The notes below the pieces were generated by a model. The model was not told the DNA's origin. It saw nothing but the letters and a program-made list of their open reading frames with translations, and did no database searches. Of a stretch of 64,000 nucleotides of DNA, positions 19,357-31,107 are shown in pieces (positions within the stretch are counted from its first letter, which is position 1; each line of letters opens with the position of its first letter). A program made the translations under genes and the position numbers. Source of the stretch: Azolla caroliniana (lineage: Eukaryota > Polypodiophyta); NCBI GenBank assembly GCA_043228905.1, contig JBHGNT010000016.1, forward strand, positions 9,300,001 to 9,364,000, in the 5' to 3' direction.

Positions 19357-22300
19357 ATGGAAGGCGGCAGCAGCGGGCAGCCGGGGATGATGGTGCTGAA
19401 TGCGCAGAACTACGCCGACTGGAAGATCAAGATGGAGGATCTTCTGATTGTTCGGGACCTGTACGAACCGATTGACAGGTCGGAAATACCGAAGGGGGTA
19501 CTTGAGACGGAATGGAGGCTTCTGAACCGGAAAGCCGTTGCAACCATTCGGCAATACGTCGACGTGAGCGTTCTACAACATGTGGCGAACGACACCAACG
19601 CATACGAGATGTGGCGGAAGCTGTCGGGCCTCTACGAGAGGAAGAATGCGTTGAACCGGACCTCCCTGATGAGGAAGATAGTGAACCTCAAGTACCGGGA
19701 CGGCGAGAGTATGGTGGAACACGTAAGCACGTTCATGGGATTCGTGAACCAGCTTGCGGCGATCAAGTTCCCGCTGGAGGATGCAATGCAAGCCATCATT
19801 CTGATGTGTACATTGCCGGAAAGCTGGGAGAACTTGGTGGTGACTCTCAGCACCTCCTGCACCGAAGATAACTTGTCTCTACAAACGGTAAAGACAAGTA
19901 TTTTGAACGAAGAAGCGCGTCGGAGAGATAAAGAACCGGCCTCCGACCCGAAGGCGCTGCTTACCGAATCGGATCGGGGAAGACAATGGAACCGGAGTCC
20001 GCAAAGACGGGAGAAGTCGGGGACCCGGTCGCAGTCAAGAGGAAGACCCACATGCTTCCACTGTGGGAAGCCGGGGCACTTCCGGAAGAATTGTCAGCAT
20101 TACCGAAAAGACAACGGAGCCGACGACACCGATTCGAAGAAGTCACCGGAGCGAAACGGTGCATACCGGGGATCCACGGACCGGAGAGGTCCGGATCGGC
20201 GAGGGCAGGACCGGAAAGGAATGACGGCACTCGCGGCAAGTGAAGAAGAGATAATGCTCATTACCGAAGAGAGGGAGCTAAATCTTGCCGGTGTAGAGAT
20301 GACCTGGGTGGTCGATTCCGGAGCATCGTTCCACCTGACCCCGGAGGAGAAATACTTCTCATCATACACAGCCGGTGAGCACGGCTGTGTCCGGATGGGA
20401 AATGAAGGTACGTGCCGGATTGCCGGCATAGGAGACGTGTGGTTGACAACCTCGACCGGATGCAAAATGCTGCTGAAGGATGTTCGACACGTTCCGGAGG
20501 TTCGATTGAACCTGATTTCGGCCGGGAGGCTAGACGATGAAGGCTACACGGGTAGCATCCGGAACGGTGTCATGAAGTTCAGCAAAGGGAGCCTGATAGT
20601 GGCTCGGGCCCAGAAAGTCAACACACTGTACCTTATGAATGCCCGGTTGTGTCCGGAAGAGTTGAACGTGGCAGCCGACACTGCCGGTGAGCTGTGGCAC
20701 AAGAGACTGTGCCACATGAGTGAGAAGGGGATGAAGAGGCTTGCAGAAGACAACCTTATCCCAATGAAGCATGTGCATCTGGAGAAGTGCACCGATTGCC
20801 TGGCCGGTAAGCAGAACCGAACCTCCTTCCACTCAAGGCCACAGACGAGACGTAGCGCACCATTGGAGTTGGTGCACACTGATGTGTGTCAGGTAGAAAC
20901 GAAGTCACATGGCGGAGCCCAGTACTTCGTAACATTCATAGATGATCATAGCCGGAAGCTGTGGACGGCACCGTTGAAGACAAAGGACCAAGTATTGTCC
21001 GTCTTCAAAGAACTCCACGCGAGAGTGGAAAGGGAATCCGGCAAGGAGCTGAAAGCGATACGAGCGGATAACGGAGGGGAATACCGGGGGCAGTTCGAGG
21101 AGTACTGTCGCTCGAAGGGAATCCGGCTCGAGTTTACTGTGCCGAAGACGCCGGAACTGAACGGGCTGGCCGAGAGGATGAACCGGACCATAATGGAGAG
21201 GGTCCGGAGTATGCTGGCGCATGCGAAATTACCCAAGGGGTTTTGGGCTGAGGCAATGTCGACGGCGACATACGTGATAAACAGATCACCCTCAGTACCT
21301 TTGGATGGAGACACGCCGCAGAGAGTGTGGACCGGTAGGGAAGTATCCTACCGGCATCTGAAGGTGTTCGGGTGTCTCGCATATGTGCATGTGGCAAAGG
21401 ACCGGAGAGGAAAGCTAGATCCAAAGACCCGGCCATGCATATTCCTCGGTTACGGCAACGACGAGTTCGGCTACCGAGTATGGGACCCGGTCGACAAGAA
21501 GATATTCAGGAGTCGTGATATCATCTTCATGGAGGACAAGACACTCGCCGACTGGGAGTCGGAGAAGAAGATGAAGAGCTCAAAGTCGACCGGTGAGAAT
21601 CAACTCTACGAAGAGCAGTCCCGACCGGCAAGGGACCGGTTAGCACTCGAGGATCCGGCCGAAGACGGTGAAGAAACAGAACCGGCCGAGGAAGATGAAA
21701 CTGATACCGGAACCGGCCCCGATCCCGAAATGGATTCGGATGAAGAGGAAACGGAGGAGCCGGTTACCGAAGCCCCGGAACGGAGATACCCTCTAAGAGA
21801 GAGAAGGGCCCCCCGGAGATTTCCGGAACCAGAGCACGTGCTGCTAACCGACGAGGGGGAGCCGGAGAATTTTGAAGAAGCAGAGCTTGACACACATAGC
21901 CGCAGGTGGTTAAGTGCCATGCAGGAGGAGATGGATTCCCTGCATGAGAACCACACATATGAACTTGTGGAGTTGCCGAAAGGAAAGCGGGCACTTCGAA
22001 ACAAGTGGGTGTTCAAGCTGAAACTGGGAGATGCCGGAAACCCCCTGAGATACAAAGCCAAGATCGTGGTGAAGGGGTTCCAACAGAAGAAGGGCGTCGA
22101 CTTCGACGAGATATTTGCCCCGGTAGTGAAGATGACCTCCATCCGGACGGTGCTGAGCATAGCGGCAAGCATGGACCTCGAGGTAGAATAGATGGACGTG
22201 AAGACAGCATTCCTTCACGGTGACCTCGAAGAAGAGATCTACATGCAGCAACCGGAAGGATTCGAGAAGAAAGGAAAGGAGCACCTGGTATGCCGGTTGA

Positions 22301-23430
22301 AGAAGAGCCTCTACGGTCTGAAGCAGGCTCCCCGGCAATGGTACCGGAAGTTCGACTCCTTCATGACAGACGAAGGGTACCACAAAACGCAGACCGATCA
22401 CTGCGTGTTTGTGAAGAAGTTCGAAGGAGGAGACTTTCTAATACTCCTCCTGTACGTGGACGACATGTTGATCGTCGGACGAGACCAGGTCAAGATACGG
22501 ATGCTGAAGAAGGCTCTTCACCGAACCTTCTCAATGAAGGACCTGGGTCCGGCGAGGCAAATACTAGGGATGCACATCATCCGGGACCGGAAGAAGAAGC
22601 AGTTGTGGTTGTCACAGGAGAAGTACGTGACAAAGGTGCTTCACCGGTTCAACATGTCGGAAGCAAGACCGGTCGGGTCAACACTCCCGGCAAACTGCAA
22701 GCTGTCCAGGAAGCAAAGCCCCAAGACAAAGGCTGAGAAGGAGGTCATGATGAAAGTACCATATGCCTCTGCCATCGGGAGCTTGATGTACGCAATGGTG
22801 TGTACCCGACCGGACATAGGATATGCAGTCGGAGTGGTGAGCCGGTACATGAGCAATCCCGGCAAAGAGCACTGGAACGCGGTCAAATGGATACTCCGAT
22901 ACCTAAAGGGCACTTCGAACATGTGCCTCCGATTCGGCTCCGGTAAGCCCGAACTCGATGGATTTACCGATTCGGACATGTCGGCTGATGCGGATACCAG
23001 CCGGTCCACATCAGGGTATGTGATGACGTATGCAAGGGGAGCTGTTTCGTGGCAGTCGAGGCTGCAGAAGACGGTTGCGTTGTCAACCACGGAGGCGGAG
23101 TACATGGCGGCTGTTGAAGCCGGCAAGGAAATAATATGGATGAAGGAATTCATTAGAGAGCTCGGTATCCGGCAGGAGGAGTACCGGCTCTACTGCGATA
23201 GTCAGAGTGCCATCCACCTTGCGAAGAATGCGGCCTACCATTCCCGGACGAAACACATCCAGCGTAGATACCACTGGATCCGGGAAAGGATAGAAGACAA
23301 GGAGTTCGTGCTGACGAAGATCCACACGGACGAGAACGGGTCGGATATGCTGACCAAGGTGCTCACACCCGACAAGCTGGAAGCATGCCGGAAGAGGATC
23401 GGATTGGAGAGACATCCCATGCCGAAGTGA
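19357..23430 (+). pseudogene. Copia-C Gag-Pol polyprotein with a single in-frame UAG
   Basis: ATG 19357 (MEGGSSGQPG) lies 16 nt past the primer site. The frame of 1357 codons has: Gag; CCHC knuckle CFHCGKPGHFRKNC (near residue 233); protease VVDSGAS (near 318); GAG-pre-integrase ELWHKRLCHM (near 445); integrase D, D, E in HTDVCQ, RADNGGEY and NGLAERMNR (near 507, 571, 604); reverse transcriptase with YVDD (near 1032); RNase H; and a stop just before the polypurine tract. The only defect seen is UAG at 22189, next to the catalytic-Asp segment DVKTAFLHG. Copia-A has Gln there and Copia-D also has UAG. Either a late nonsense mutation or a readthrough site would explain it. Confidence 0.9.
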
Positions 23431-23440
23431 AGGGGGAGTT
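23428..23440 (+). other. Copia-C polypurine tract
   Basis: TGAAGGGGGAGTT directly precedes the 3' LTR. Confidence 0.85.
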
Positions 23441-24146
23441 TGTTGGGATTTTCGGTCCCTCCGGATGGGATGTCCGGAGATGAATGACGGCAAGCCCGGT
23501 TGCGGTTACGGAACCGGAGGATAAAGAGTACCCGGCATGAAGCCGGATGAAGAGTACCCGGCTACGGAGTCGGATGATGTAGACCCCGGCTACGGAGCCG
23601 GATGATGAAGACCCCGGCTACGGAGCCGGATGATGAAGACCCGGCTACGGAGCCGGATGATGAATGTACCCGGAGAGAGATCCGGATGCGGGGACATATT
23701 TGTGAATATGTTTTGCCAAGGGCCCTGGAGGCTATATTTGTAAATAGCCCTAAAGTCATATGTGTATAAATATGACTTAGGGCAAACAATTTTATGTCGC
23801 TACTCATTTTTTCTGTTTTTCCACTCTAGAGGAGTGAAGAGAGAGCAGCCGTGAGAGAGATAGAGCGTGAGAGAGGAAGAGGTCGACGCCTCTGTGTAAT
23901 ACTGCCGCCTGTGGCGAGGACAGCGAGCTCAAGGTCGTCGCCTTGCAGCTCCCCATTGTATATTTCTCTGTGCATAGTTTTGGTTTGGAGTCTTGCACTC
24001 CCGTGGTTTTTCCCGTATAGGGTTTTCCACATTAATCCCTGTGTTATCGTGTCTTTCTCTGTGTTTCCTATTTTCTGCTGCATTGATTCGTGATTTCTCG
24101 GTTGTGGCCGAACGGTGAAGGTGAATCGGAGCGTGGATTCGTAACA
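23441..24146 (+). repeat. Copia-C 3' LTR
   Basis: It is 706 bp, the same length as the 5' LTR, with about six substitutions by eye (several of them C/T or G/A). It is followed by the target duplication acatc. Confidence 0.92.
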
Positions 24147-25696
24147 ACATCGCAGGGAAGAAGAACGCCATGGCTGACACGCTGTCGAGGGCAAGATTTT
24201 CAAATGGAAGTAACATGGTTTCGGAAGATGAAGATGTCGCCCTCAACTTCTTCAAGATGGCTCGATTGTCGGCGGAAGACCAGGACACGCAAACCCTCCA
24301 CGCCTTCAACGAGAACGAGTACGAAGGAGAATGGTTACTCATCGGTAGATTCCTAAGAACATTGACGACAGATGCTTCGTTGACAAAGGAGGAGGCCCTA
24401 CGAATCCGAAAGAAAGCTTACCGATACTTCTTGAAGGGAGGATTCCTTTGGCGACATCCAAAAAGAAGGACAGGAATACCACGTCGAGTGGTGGTAAAGA
24501 AAGAAGAGCAAGAGACGTTGATGACCGAATTCCACGAGAGTGCTTGGGCAGGTCATAGAGGAACATGGGCGACGTTCGAAAAATTGAAGGAGAAGTACTG
24601 GTGGCCAAGCATGTACAAAGATGTACTCCATTTCGTGTCCACATGTGAAACTTGCCAAATATATTCAAATATACGTCATCGTGATGAGTTAAAGCCGACA
24701 TACCCACTCACCATTCACTTCAAATGGATGGTGGATCTGGTCTCGATGCCAATGGGAGTGGGACAAATGAAGTACTTAGCGCTTGCAAGGGAAGACTTGA
24801 CAAATCAAGTGGAAGGACGAGCCTTGACAAATCAAGTGGAAGGACGAGCCTTGACAAATAAGACGACTTCAGCCGTTTGTAAATTTTTACTTGAACATGT
24901 TGTTTGCCGATATGGATGTGTAGGGAAGATAGTGGCCGACCGAGGGGAGTTGGACGCGCACGAAGCGACGGAGCTCTTCGAAAGACTAGGCGTGAAGCTC
25001 TCCCTCACGACTGCCTACAATCCGGAAGCAAATGGGAAGATCGAGCGAGGGCATGGACGTATCGTTAAAGCCATCGTACGGGCATGCAACGGTCGAATCG
25101 GGAATTGGCCACGACTATTACCCTATGCCTTGTGGGCCGATAGAACGACACATAGCTCGGTGACAGGGTATATGCCGACGGAGCTTATGTATGGACAAAA
25201 GCCGATTATGCCCATCGAAAGGACGATCGCCTCATGGGTAGCGATACCGTGGGAGAACGAGATGAGCCGAGAAGAGTTATTAGTGGCGCGGATAAGGCAA
25301 CTTGAAAGAAGACCTGAAGATTTAGAAAAAGCTCGAAAGATGATGAAGGCAGCCCGAGTAAAGAACAAAGTTCGGTTCGACAACACACATCGACTTCGTC
25401 CCAAGAAGATTGAAGAAGGGGATTGGGTTTTGGTTTACGACAGCACCCTTGACAATCAACATAGTACAACAAGGAAGTTCGCAAGAAGATGGTTCGGGCC
25501 GTATGTGGTGACAAGTGCCAACGATAATGCCACATACCACCTTGCGGAACTAGACGGATCAAGGTTGGTCGTACCCATTGCGGGAAAAAGAGTAAAGATT
25601 TTCAAGAAAAGACAAGACAAGGATCCTGACCTCGATTACCTGGACGATGAACATAATAGGCCGAATGAAAATGAAGACATGGAGGAATCAAATTGA
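24147..25696 (+). pseudogene. Gyp-2 RNase H end and integrase
   Basis: The frame continues from 18620: RHI then AGKKNAMADTLSRARF closes RNase H. Integrase follows with an HHCC zinc finger (HESAWAGHRG ... CETCQIY), core residues in VDLVSMPMG, IVADRGELD and NGKIERGHG, and a GPY-type C-terminus (RWFGPYVVTSANDNATYHL). There is no chromodomain. The frame stays open to TGA 25694. An exact 27-bp duplication (24797-24823 and 24824-24850) repeats LTNQVEGRA inside the core, between the first two catalytic Asp residues. Copia-C and the upstream breaks prevent expression of the whole protein. Confidence 0.85.
24797..24850 (+). repeat. 27-bp tandem duplication in Gyp-2 integrase
   Basis: TTGACAAATCAAGTGGAAGG followed by ACGAGCC occurs twice in a row, and a third partial copy starts at 24851. 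The duplication is in frame and adds nine residues. Confidence 0.9.
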
Positions 25697-25768
25697 TCAT
25701 CGTAGCCGAAATCTCACTTCTTCTCTTCTTGGCACGTACCAGAGGACGTGCGGTTTGGTGGGGCTGGA

Positions 25769-26382
25769 TGTCGTGAAGATTTTCGGCAATAGTGTGAAAA
25801 TCCCATAAAACGTACGAAATCAAGTATGAATCACATAATACAATAATTGTGAAGATAACATTTTTAATATATAAGTACAAAATGATGGAGGTTTCGAATC
25901 CACTTTATTACACGAGAAATGGACAACTAAATGTCAAGATATGAGGGTATAAAGTTTGTGAAAAGAAAAGAGAAAATTGTGAGATATCCCACATAGGCAC
26001 GACAAATACAGCTCTCATCATATATAAGGTGGAGCAAAAGATATTATCTTTGTGTCTATGTGTGGAGCATAGAGAGTTCAAGGTAACTTGAACTAAGAGT
26101 GGAGGTGGCTAGCTACTCGTAAAGGGTTTTGGCCAACCAAAACCGGACCGGCGATGGAGCCGGTGATCCGACGGCATCCGGCACCGGTAACCGACGGTTT
26201 TTTTATGAAAATTAAGAGGAAGAAATTCGTTATCAAATTGATCGTGTAATCTCAACTTCTCTCTTTCCCAATCTATCTTAAGTACTTTCTCGCCAAAGCT
26301 TGTATGGACTCTAAATCCTTCTGGTCCAGAACCCTGGCGGTTCCGCCTCACGATCCGCGCGTAGTGACGGATCTTCACGAAA
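25769..26382 (+). repeat. Gyp-2 3' LTR
   Basis: It matches 13755-14391 except for a 24-bp gap near 26166 and scattered changes. It ends ATCTTCACGAAA, where the terminal CA has become AA. The 72 bp before it (25697-25768) hold only a weak polypurine tract (GGTGGGGCTGGA). Confidence 0.82.
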
Positions 26383-26387
26383 TCGGA

Positions 26388-28212
26388 CAGAGGGGGAAGC
26401 TGATGAACGTATTACACGTCCCGACTATCACGAAGAACCTGGTGTCGGTCGGACAGATCGTTGACCAGGGAATGCAGATTATTGCGCAGAGAGGAGAGGA
26501 TGTTCATCCTCAACACCAATGACGTCGGCACCGCTTTGTTCGCCAAAGGACAGAAGATTGAATCGGACATCGATCTCTAGCAGAAGCGGATCGGCCACGT
26601 CAATTACCGGAGGCTTCAAGACCTGCAAACGAAACAAGTTGTCTTCGGTTTGCCGAAGTTCAGTGGCCGGAAGGCCCAAGTATGTGAAGCCTGCCAACTC
26701 GGGAAGCAACACCGGCTTCCATTCCCCCCCGAACGAAACCGTAGCCGTAACAAGCTCAACCTTCTTCATTCGGATGTATGGGGACCGGCACTCAACTTGA
26801 GTCTTGGTGGGAGTCGATACTTCGTCTCCTTCATCGACGACTATAGTCGGCACACATGGATCTACCTCATTGAGCGGAAGAGTGAAGTCTTCAACTATTT
26901 CCGAAACCTCCAAAGCATGGTGGAACGGGAATCGGAGAGGAAGATCAAGTGTCTACGGTCAAATGGCGGAAAAGAATATTTTTCCAGCCAATTCAACAGT
27001 TATCTACAGCAAACAGGAATTCGAAGAGAGTTCAGCTGCAGATACACACCAGAGAAAAATGGTGTGGCCGAAAGGAAGAACCGGTCGCTTGTCGACGTGG
27101 CAAGGGCAATGCTGGAAGAGAAGATCATGTCCCATTTCTACTGGGCGGAGGCGGTCCGGATGGTCCTCTAAATCCAAAACCGGATCGGTGACAAGGTGTC
27201 CGCGCATGAGTTGTATTTCGGGCGCAAGCCGAATTTGAGACGCCTTCGGATTTTCGGCAGCATAGCATATGTGCATGTGCCGGATGAGAAGTTGAGGAAG
27301 CTAGATGCAAAATCGGAGAAGTGCATCCTCGTCGGCTACTCACATGAGCAAAAGGGGTATAAGTGTTATAACCCCCGGACGAAGCAGGTCCGAGTTAGCC
27401 ACGATGTTGAGTTTGATGAGACGGCATCATGGTATGCCTTACCAGCTCTGACTTCTGACCTGACCCGATACTGAAGGATGAGGCTAGTGAGCCTGAACCG
27501 GTCCAAATAGAAGATGATGAATCCGGGACTCAAGAAGAGAGTTCGGAATCATTTCGGTTGAGTGGGCCGAACGAGAGACTAGGTCAATCCGACCACTCTG
27601 AAGATGAACCGGCGTGTAGAGAAGACTCTGTCATGCTCTCCCCGCGCAAGGAACCGAGGACACGGTTCACGTGCAAAGAGAAAGGGAAGAAGAAGATGCC
27701 GGATTATGAAACCGGTAATGATGAGTTGGATCAAAGCGGATCCGACTCCGAAAAGGAAAATGACGGTTCTTCAGCACCGAAGACCGAACTGGCCAAGAAG
27801 GGCCTCAAACCGAGTAATGGTGGGTTACGCCGGTCAACCCGCCAGAAGGAACTTGTTAAGCGATACGGATACAATGAGTACATGGCGCATCACTATGCGT
27901 ACATGACCAAGGTGGCGGAAGTGCATGAGCCGGAGAGCTATGCAGAAGCGGCAAAGGACGCACATTGGCGTGCCGCTATGGAAGAAGAGATGCGAGCACT
28001 TGATGCCAATGAGACATGGGACCTGGTTGACCCTCCCCGTCATTGTAAACCGATCGGATGCAAGTGGCTGTACAAGGTAAAGTACAACGCTGACGGTTCA
28101 GTTAACCAGTACAAGGCCCGATTAGTGGCGAAGGGATACACATAAACCCACGGAATCGGCTACAACGAGACCTTCACTCCGGTAGCGAAGATGATGACGG
28201 TTCATGTGGTGA
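26388..28212 (+). pseudogene. Copia-B1 integrase and start of reverse transcriptase, broken
   Basis: Coding resumes after Gyp-2 with GKLMNVLHVPTITKNL. GAG-pre-integrase (RIGHVNYRRLQDLQ, CEACQLGKQ), integrase core (HSDVWGP, GVAERKNRS) and the linker (RIFGSIAYVHVPDEKLRKLD) follow. The middle catalytic Asp is replaced: LRSNGGKEYF reads Asn where Asp is expected. Breaks include a TAA at 27169, TGA at 27472, frame changes near 26510 and 27480-27550, and TAA at 28143 where a Gln codon is expected in GYTQTHG. Reverse transcriptase starts ([20 protein letters not shown]) and is lost in the gap. Confidence 0.82.
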
Positions 28213-28312
28213 NNNNNNNNNNNNNNNNNNNNNNNNNNNNNNNNNNNNNNNNNNNNNNNNNNNNNNNNNNNNNNNNNNNNNNNNNNNNNNNNNNNNNNNN
28301 NNNNNNNNNNNN
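28213..28312. other. Assembly gap of 100 N
   Basis: Exactly 100 undetermined bases, a usual placeholder for a gap of unknown size. Copia-B1 enters it from the left and TATG-rich sequence leaves it on the right, so the two sides may not be truly adjacent. Confidence 0.99.
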
Positions 28313-29930
28313 AGTATGGATGTGATATTGTAATATGTGCATAATATCTATGTATATATATGTGTATGTATATGTAGCAATGTATAAATGAATATATGTA
28401 TGTCCATGTACGAATGTACATATGTGTATGCATATATCCATATGTAATGTGTGTGTATGTATAGAAGACTATATGTAGGTGCATACATGAGTGTGTTCAT
28501 AATATTTATGTATGTGTAAGTATACATGTATGTATTGTAGTCTGTGATGAAATGTATGTATATATGTGTATGGATGTATGTTTGTAAAACTTTTAACATT
28601 GAAGGCATATGTACATATATATATGGTGATATGTGGAATATGTATGTATGTGTATGCATATATGTATATGTCAATATACATGATTTAATGAGTATGAATA
28701 TGTTTGTAATATGTGCATATATATCTAATGTATGTATGTATGTGTGTGTATGTGGTCATATATATGTAAATGTATGAATGTATGTACGTGTATATATGTA
28801 ATGTATTTATGTATCTATATTTTTGGGATATTTTCATGTTTAGTACATCTGTATATGGCTCGTATATGGATGTATGTTTGTAATATGTACGTAATATGCA
28901 TGTATATATCCAATGTATGTGTAAGTATACATATATCTAATGTGTGTGTGTGTGCAAGTAAGTATTGTGGTTTGTATGGTCTAGTATGATCTATACATAT
29001 GGTGATATGTAGAATATGTATGTACATATGTAATATATCTATGTATGTATATATGTAATTTATGCATGTGTAAATTTGTATATTGTGTAATAGGTATGGA
29101 TTATGTGCTATGTAATATCTAATTTATTTATGTGTAAGTATACATATACATATCTAATGTGTGTGTGTGTGTAGTATGTATATATATAAGTATTGTGGTT
29201 TGTATGGTCCAGTAATAATCTATACATATATATATGGTGATATGTGGAATATGTATGTACATATGTAATATGTATATCTATGTATGTATCTATATATGTA
29301 TATATGTGATTTATGTATGTCTAAATTTGAATATTGTGTAATATATGCTATGTAATATCTAATTTATTTATGTGTGTGCACGTGTATATATATGTAATAT
29401 ATGTAACGTGTTTGTAAGTATGAAGATTTGTATATATATAGTATGTAATCTTAGCCTTTAGGTGTTAATATGTATGTGTATGTGTATACATACATATATA
29501 TATAATATGTAATTTATTTTTGTGTGTTTTGTATGTATATATGCTTTTGTGTATTTATATATGTATGTAATATGTAATTTTATTGTATGTATTATGTACA
29601 TATTTACATATGGTAATATATATTTGTACATATATTTATGTTTAGTTAATATGTATGTATAAATGAGTGTAATGTATGTATATACATATTCATGGATGTA
29701 GGTATATATGCATGTGTGATGTGTGTTATGTTTATGTGTGTATGTATGTACATATTGTATTGTATTGTATGTATGGAATGTGTGTATGTGTATATAATAT
29801 ATATATATTATTATATTATTATATATAATATGAATTTTATTTTTTGTGTGTTTGGTTTGTATATTTGCATTTGTATATAATTGTGTGTATAATAATAAAT
29901 GTGTGTAATATGTAATATATAAAATATGTT

Positions 29931-30765
29931 TGTAAGGAAGTGTATGTAGAAATGTAATATGTAATTTTTATGTATGTATGTCAATATATATGGCCAATTC
30001 TAATATGTATGTAGTATGTAATGCATGCATGTATGTGTATGTACATATTTACATATGGTAATATATATTTGTACATATGTAATATATAAAATATGTTTGT
30101 AAGGAAGTGTATGTATAAATGTAATATGTAATTTTTATGTATGTATGTATTATCTATATATGTATGTCAATATATATGGCCAATTCTAATATGTATGTAG
30201 TATGTAATGCATGTATGAATGTGTATGTACATATTTACATATGGTTAATATATAAAATATGTTTGTAAGGAAGTGTATGTAGAAATGTAATATGTAATTT
30301 TTATGTATGTATGTCAATATATATGGCCAATTCTAATATGTATGTAGTATGTAATGCATGCATGTATGTGTATGTACATATTTACATATGGTAATATATA
30401 TTTGTACATATGTAATATATAAAAATATGTTTTGTAAGGAATTGTATGTATAAATGTAATATGTAATTTTTATGTATGTATGTATTATCTATATATGTAT
30501 GTCAATATATATGGCCAATTCTAATATGTATGTAGTATGTAATGCATGTATGTATGTTGTATGTACATATTTACATATGGTAATATATAAAATATGTTTG
30601 TAAGGAAGTGTATGTATAAATGTAATATGTAATTTTTATGTATGTATTATCTATATATGTATGTCAATATATATGGCCAATTTTAATATGTATGTAGTAT
30701 GTAATGCATGTATGTATGTGTATGTACATATTTACATATGGTAATATATATTTATGTTTAGTCAG
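29931..30765 (+). repeat. About five tandem units of 166-169 bp, two alternating types
   Basis: TGTAAGGA followed by A(G/T)TGTATG starts at 29931, 30098, 30264, 30433 and 30599 (steps of 167, 166, 169 and 166). Units 1 and 3 have GTAGAAATG and a late ATATTTGTACATATGTA segment. Units 2 and 4 have GTATAAATG and an extra TATTATCTATATATG segment instead. The fifth starts like type 2. All contain ATATATGGCCAATT(C/T)TAATA. This is a small higher-order array. Confidence 0.85.
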
Positions 30766-30855
30766 CATGCATGTATAAATGGGTGTAATGTATGTATGTA
30801 TATACATATTCATGGATGTAATGTTTGAATGTAGGTATATATGGATGCATGCATG

Positions 30856-30857
<2 letters not shown>

Positions 30858-30887
<30 letters not shown>

Positions 30888-30904
30888 TGTATGTATGTAT
30901 GTAT
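30858..30904 (+). repeat. (TATG)n microsatellite
   Basis: An uninterrupted run of TATG units, about 12 copies, ends the minisatellite block. Confidence 0.9.
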
Positions 30905-31107
30905 GCCACTTCAAATTTGAGTATTGTTTGCATAATATATTCTTTACTATCTCATTGAAATATTTAATATTTCATGGGCTTATGTAATTTTTTTTTCAGC
31001 ATAATGGATAATACCCTTATGTAAAAAATATTTTCAAATCTTTATTAATACCCTTATGTATATATATTCTGTATCTCACTGATTAATAAAAACCCCTTTT
31101 GATGAAC

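Larger units (their letters stand above)
18621..24146 (+). mobile_element. Copia-C, nearly intact Ty1/Copia retrotransposon
   Basis: The element is 5526 bp, with 706-bp LTRs at 18621-19326 and 23441-24146 that differ at about six positions by eye. The perfect 5-bp target duplication acatc is at 18616-18620 and 24147-24151. It has one polyprotein frame (19357-23430) with every catalytic motif, interrupted only by UAG at 22189-22191. Primer site and polypurine tract are intact. It is the youngest Copia copy here and could still supply RNA in trans. Confidence 0.93.
13755..26382 (+). mobile_element. Gyp-2, Ty3/gypsy retrotransposon with nested Copia-C
   Basis: LTRs are 637 bp (13755-14391) and 614 bp (25769-26382). 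A 24-bp shortening near 26166 and one extra T explain the difference. The LTR ends form 12-bp inverted repeats, TGTCGTGAAGAT and ATCTTCACGACA; the last CA of the 3' copy reads AA. The probable target duplication is tcgga (right, 26383-26387) against tcga (left, one base lost). Gag, protease, reverse transcriptase, RNase H and integrase follow in Ty3 order. The interior is split by Copia-C at 18621-24146. Confidence 0.85.
12100..28212 (+). mobile_element. Copia-B1, interrupted by Gyp-2 and cut by the assembly gap
   Basis: It starts with a 397-bp LTR (TGTTGAG...TCTACA) and a primer site, then gag and protease to 13754. The coding sequence resumes at 26388 after the Gyp-2 insertion with GKLMNVLHVPTITKNLVSVG and runs through integrase into early reverse transcriptase, where the N gap starts. 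It belongs to the same family as Copia-B2a, -B2b and -B3. Its 3' LTR is not visible. Confidence 0.85.
28313..31095. repeat. TATG/TGTA-rich low-complexity block
   Basis: About 2.8 kb are built mostly of TATGTA, TGTATG and ATATAT words with almost no C on the plus strand. Translations (runs of Tyr/Ile/His/Met/Cys) are artefacts of the composition. Longer repeated segments are visible: 28961-29035 recurs near 29188-29270, and 29597-29710 recurs near 30725-30840. The block abuts the truncated end of Gyp-3. No gene is seen. Confidence 0.9.

Noticed and set aside
28334-29880. ORFs on both strands in the TATG block (for example 28348-28674 minus, 28544-28777 plus, 30664-30933 minus)
   Set aside because: Their proteins are Tyr/Ile/His/Met/Cys simple repeats caused by TATG/ATAC words; one includes the N gap.
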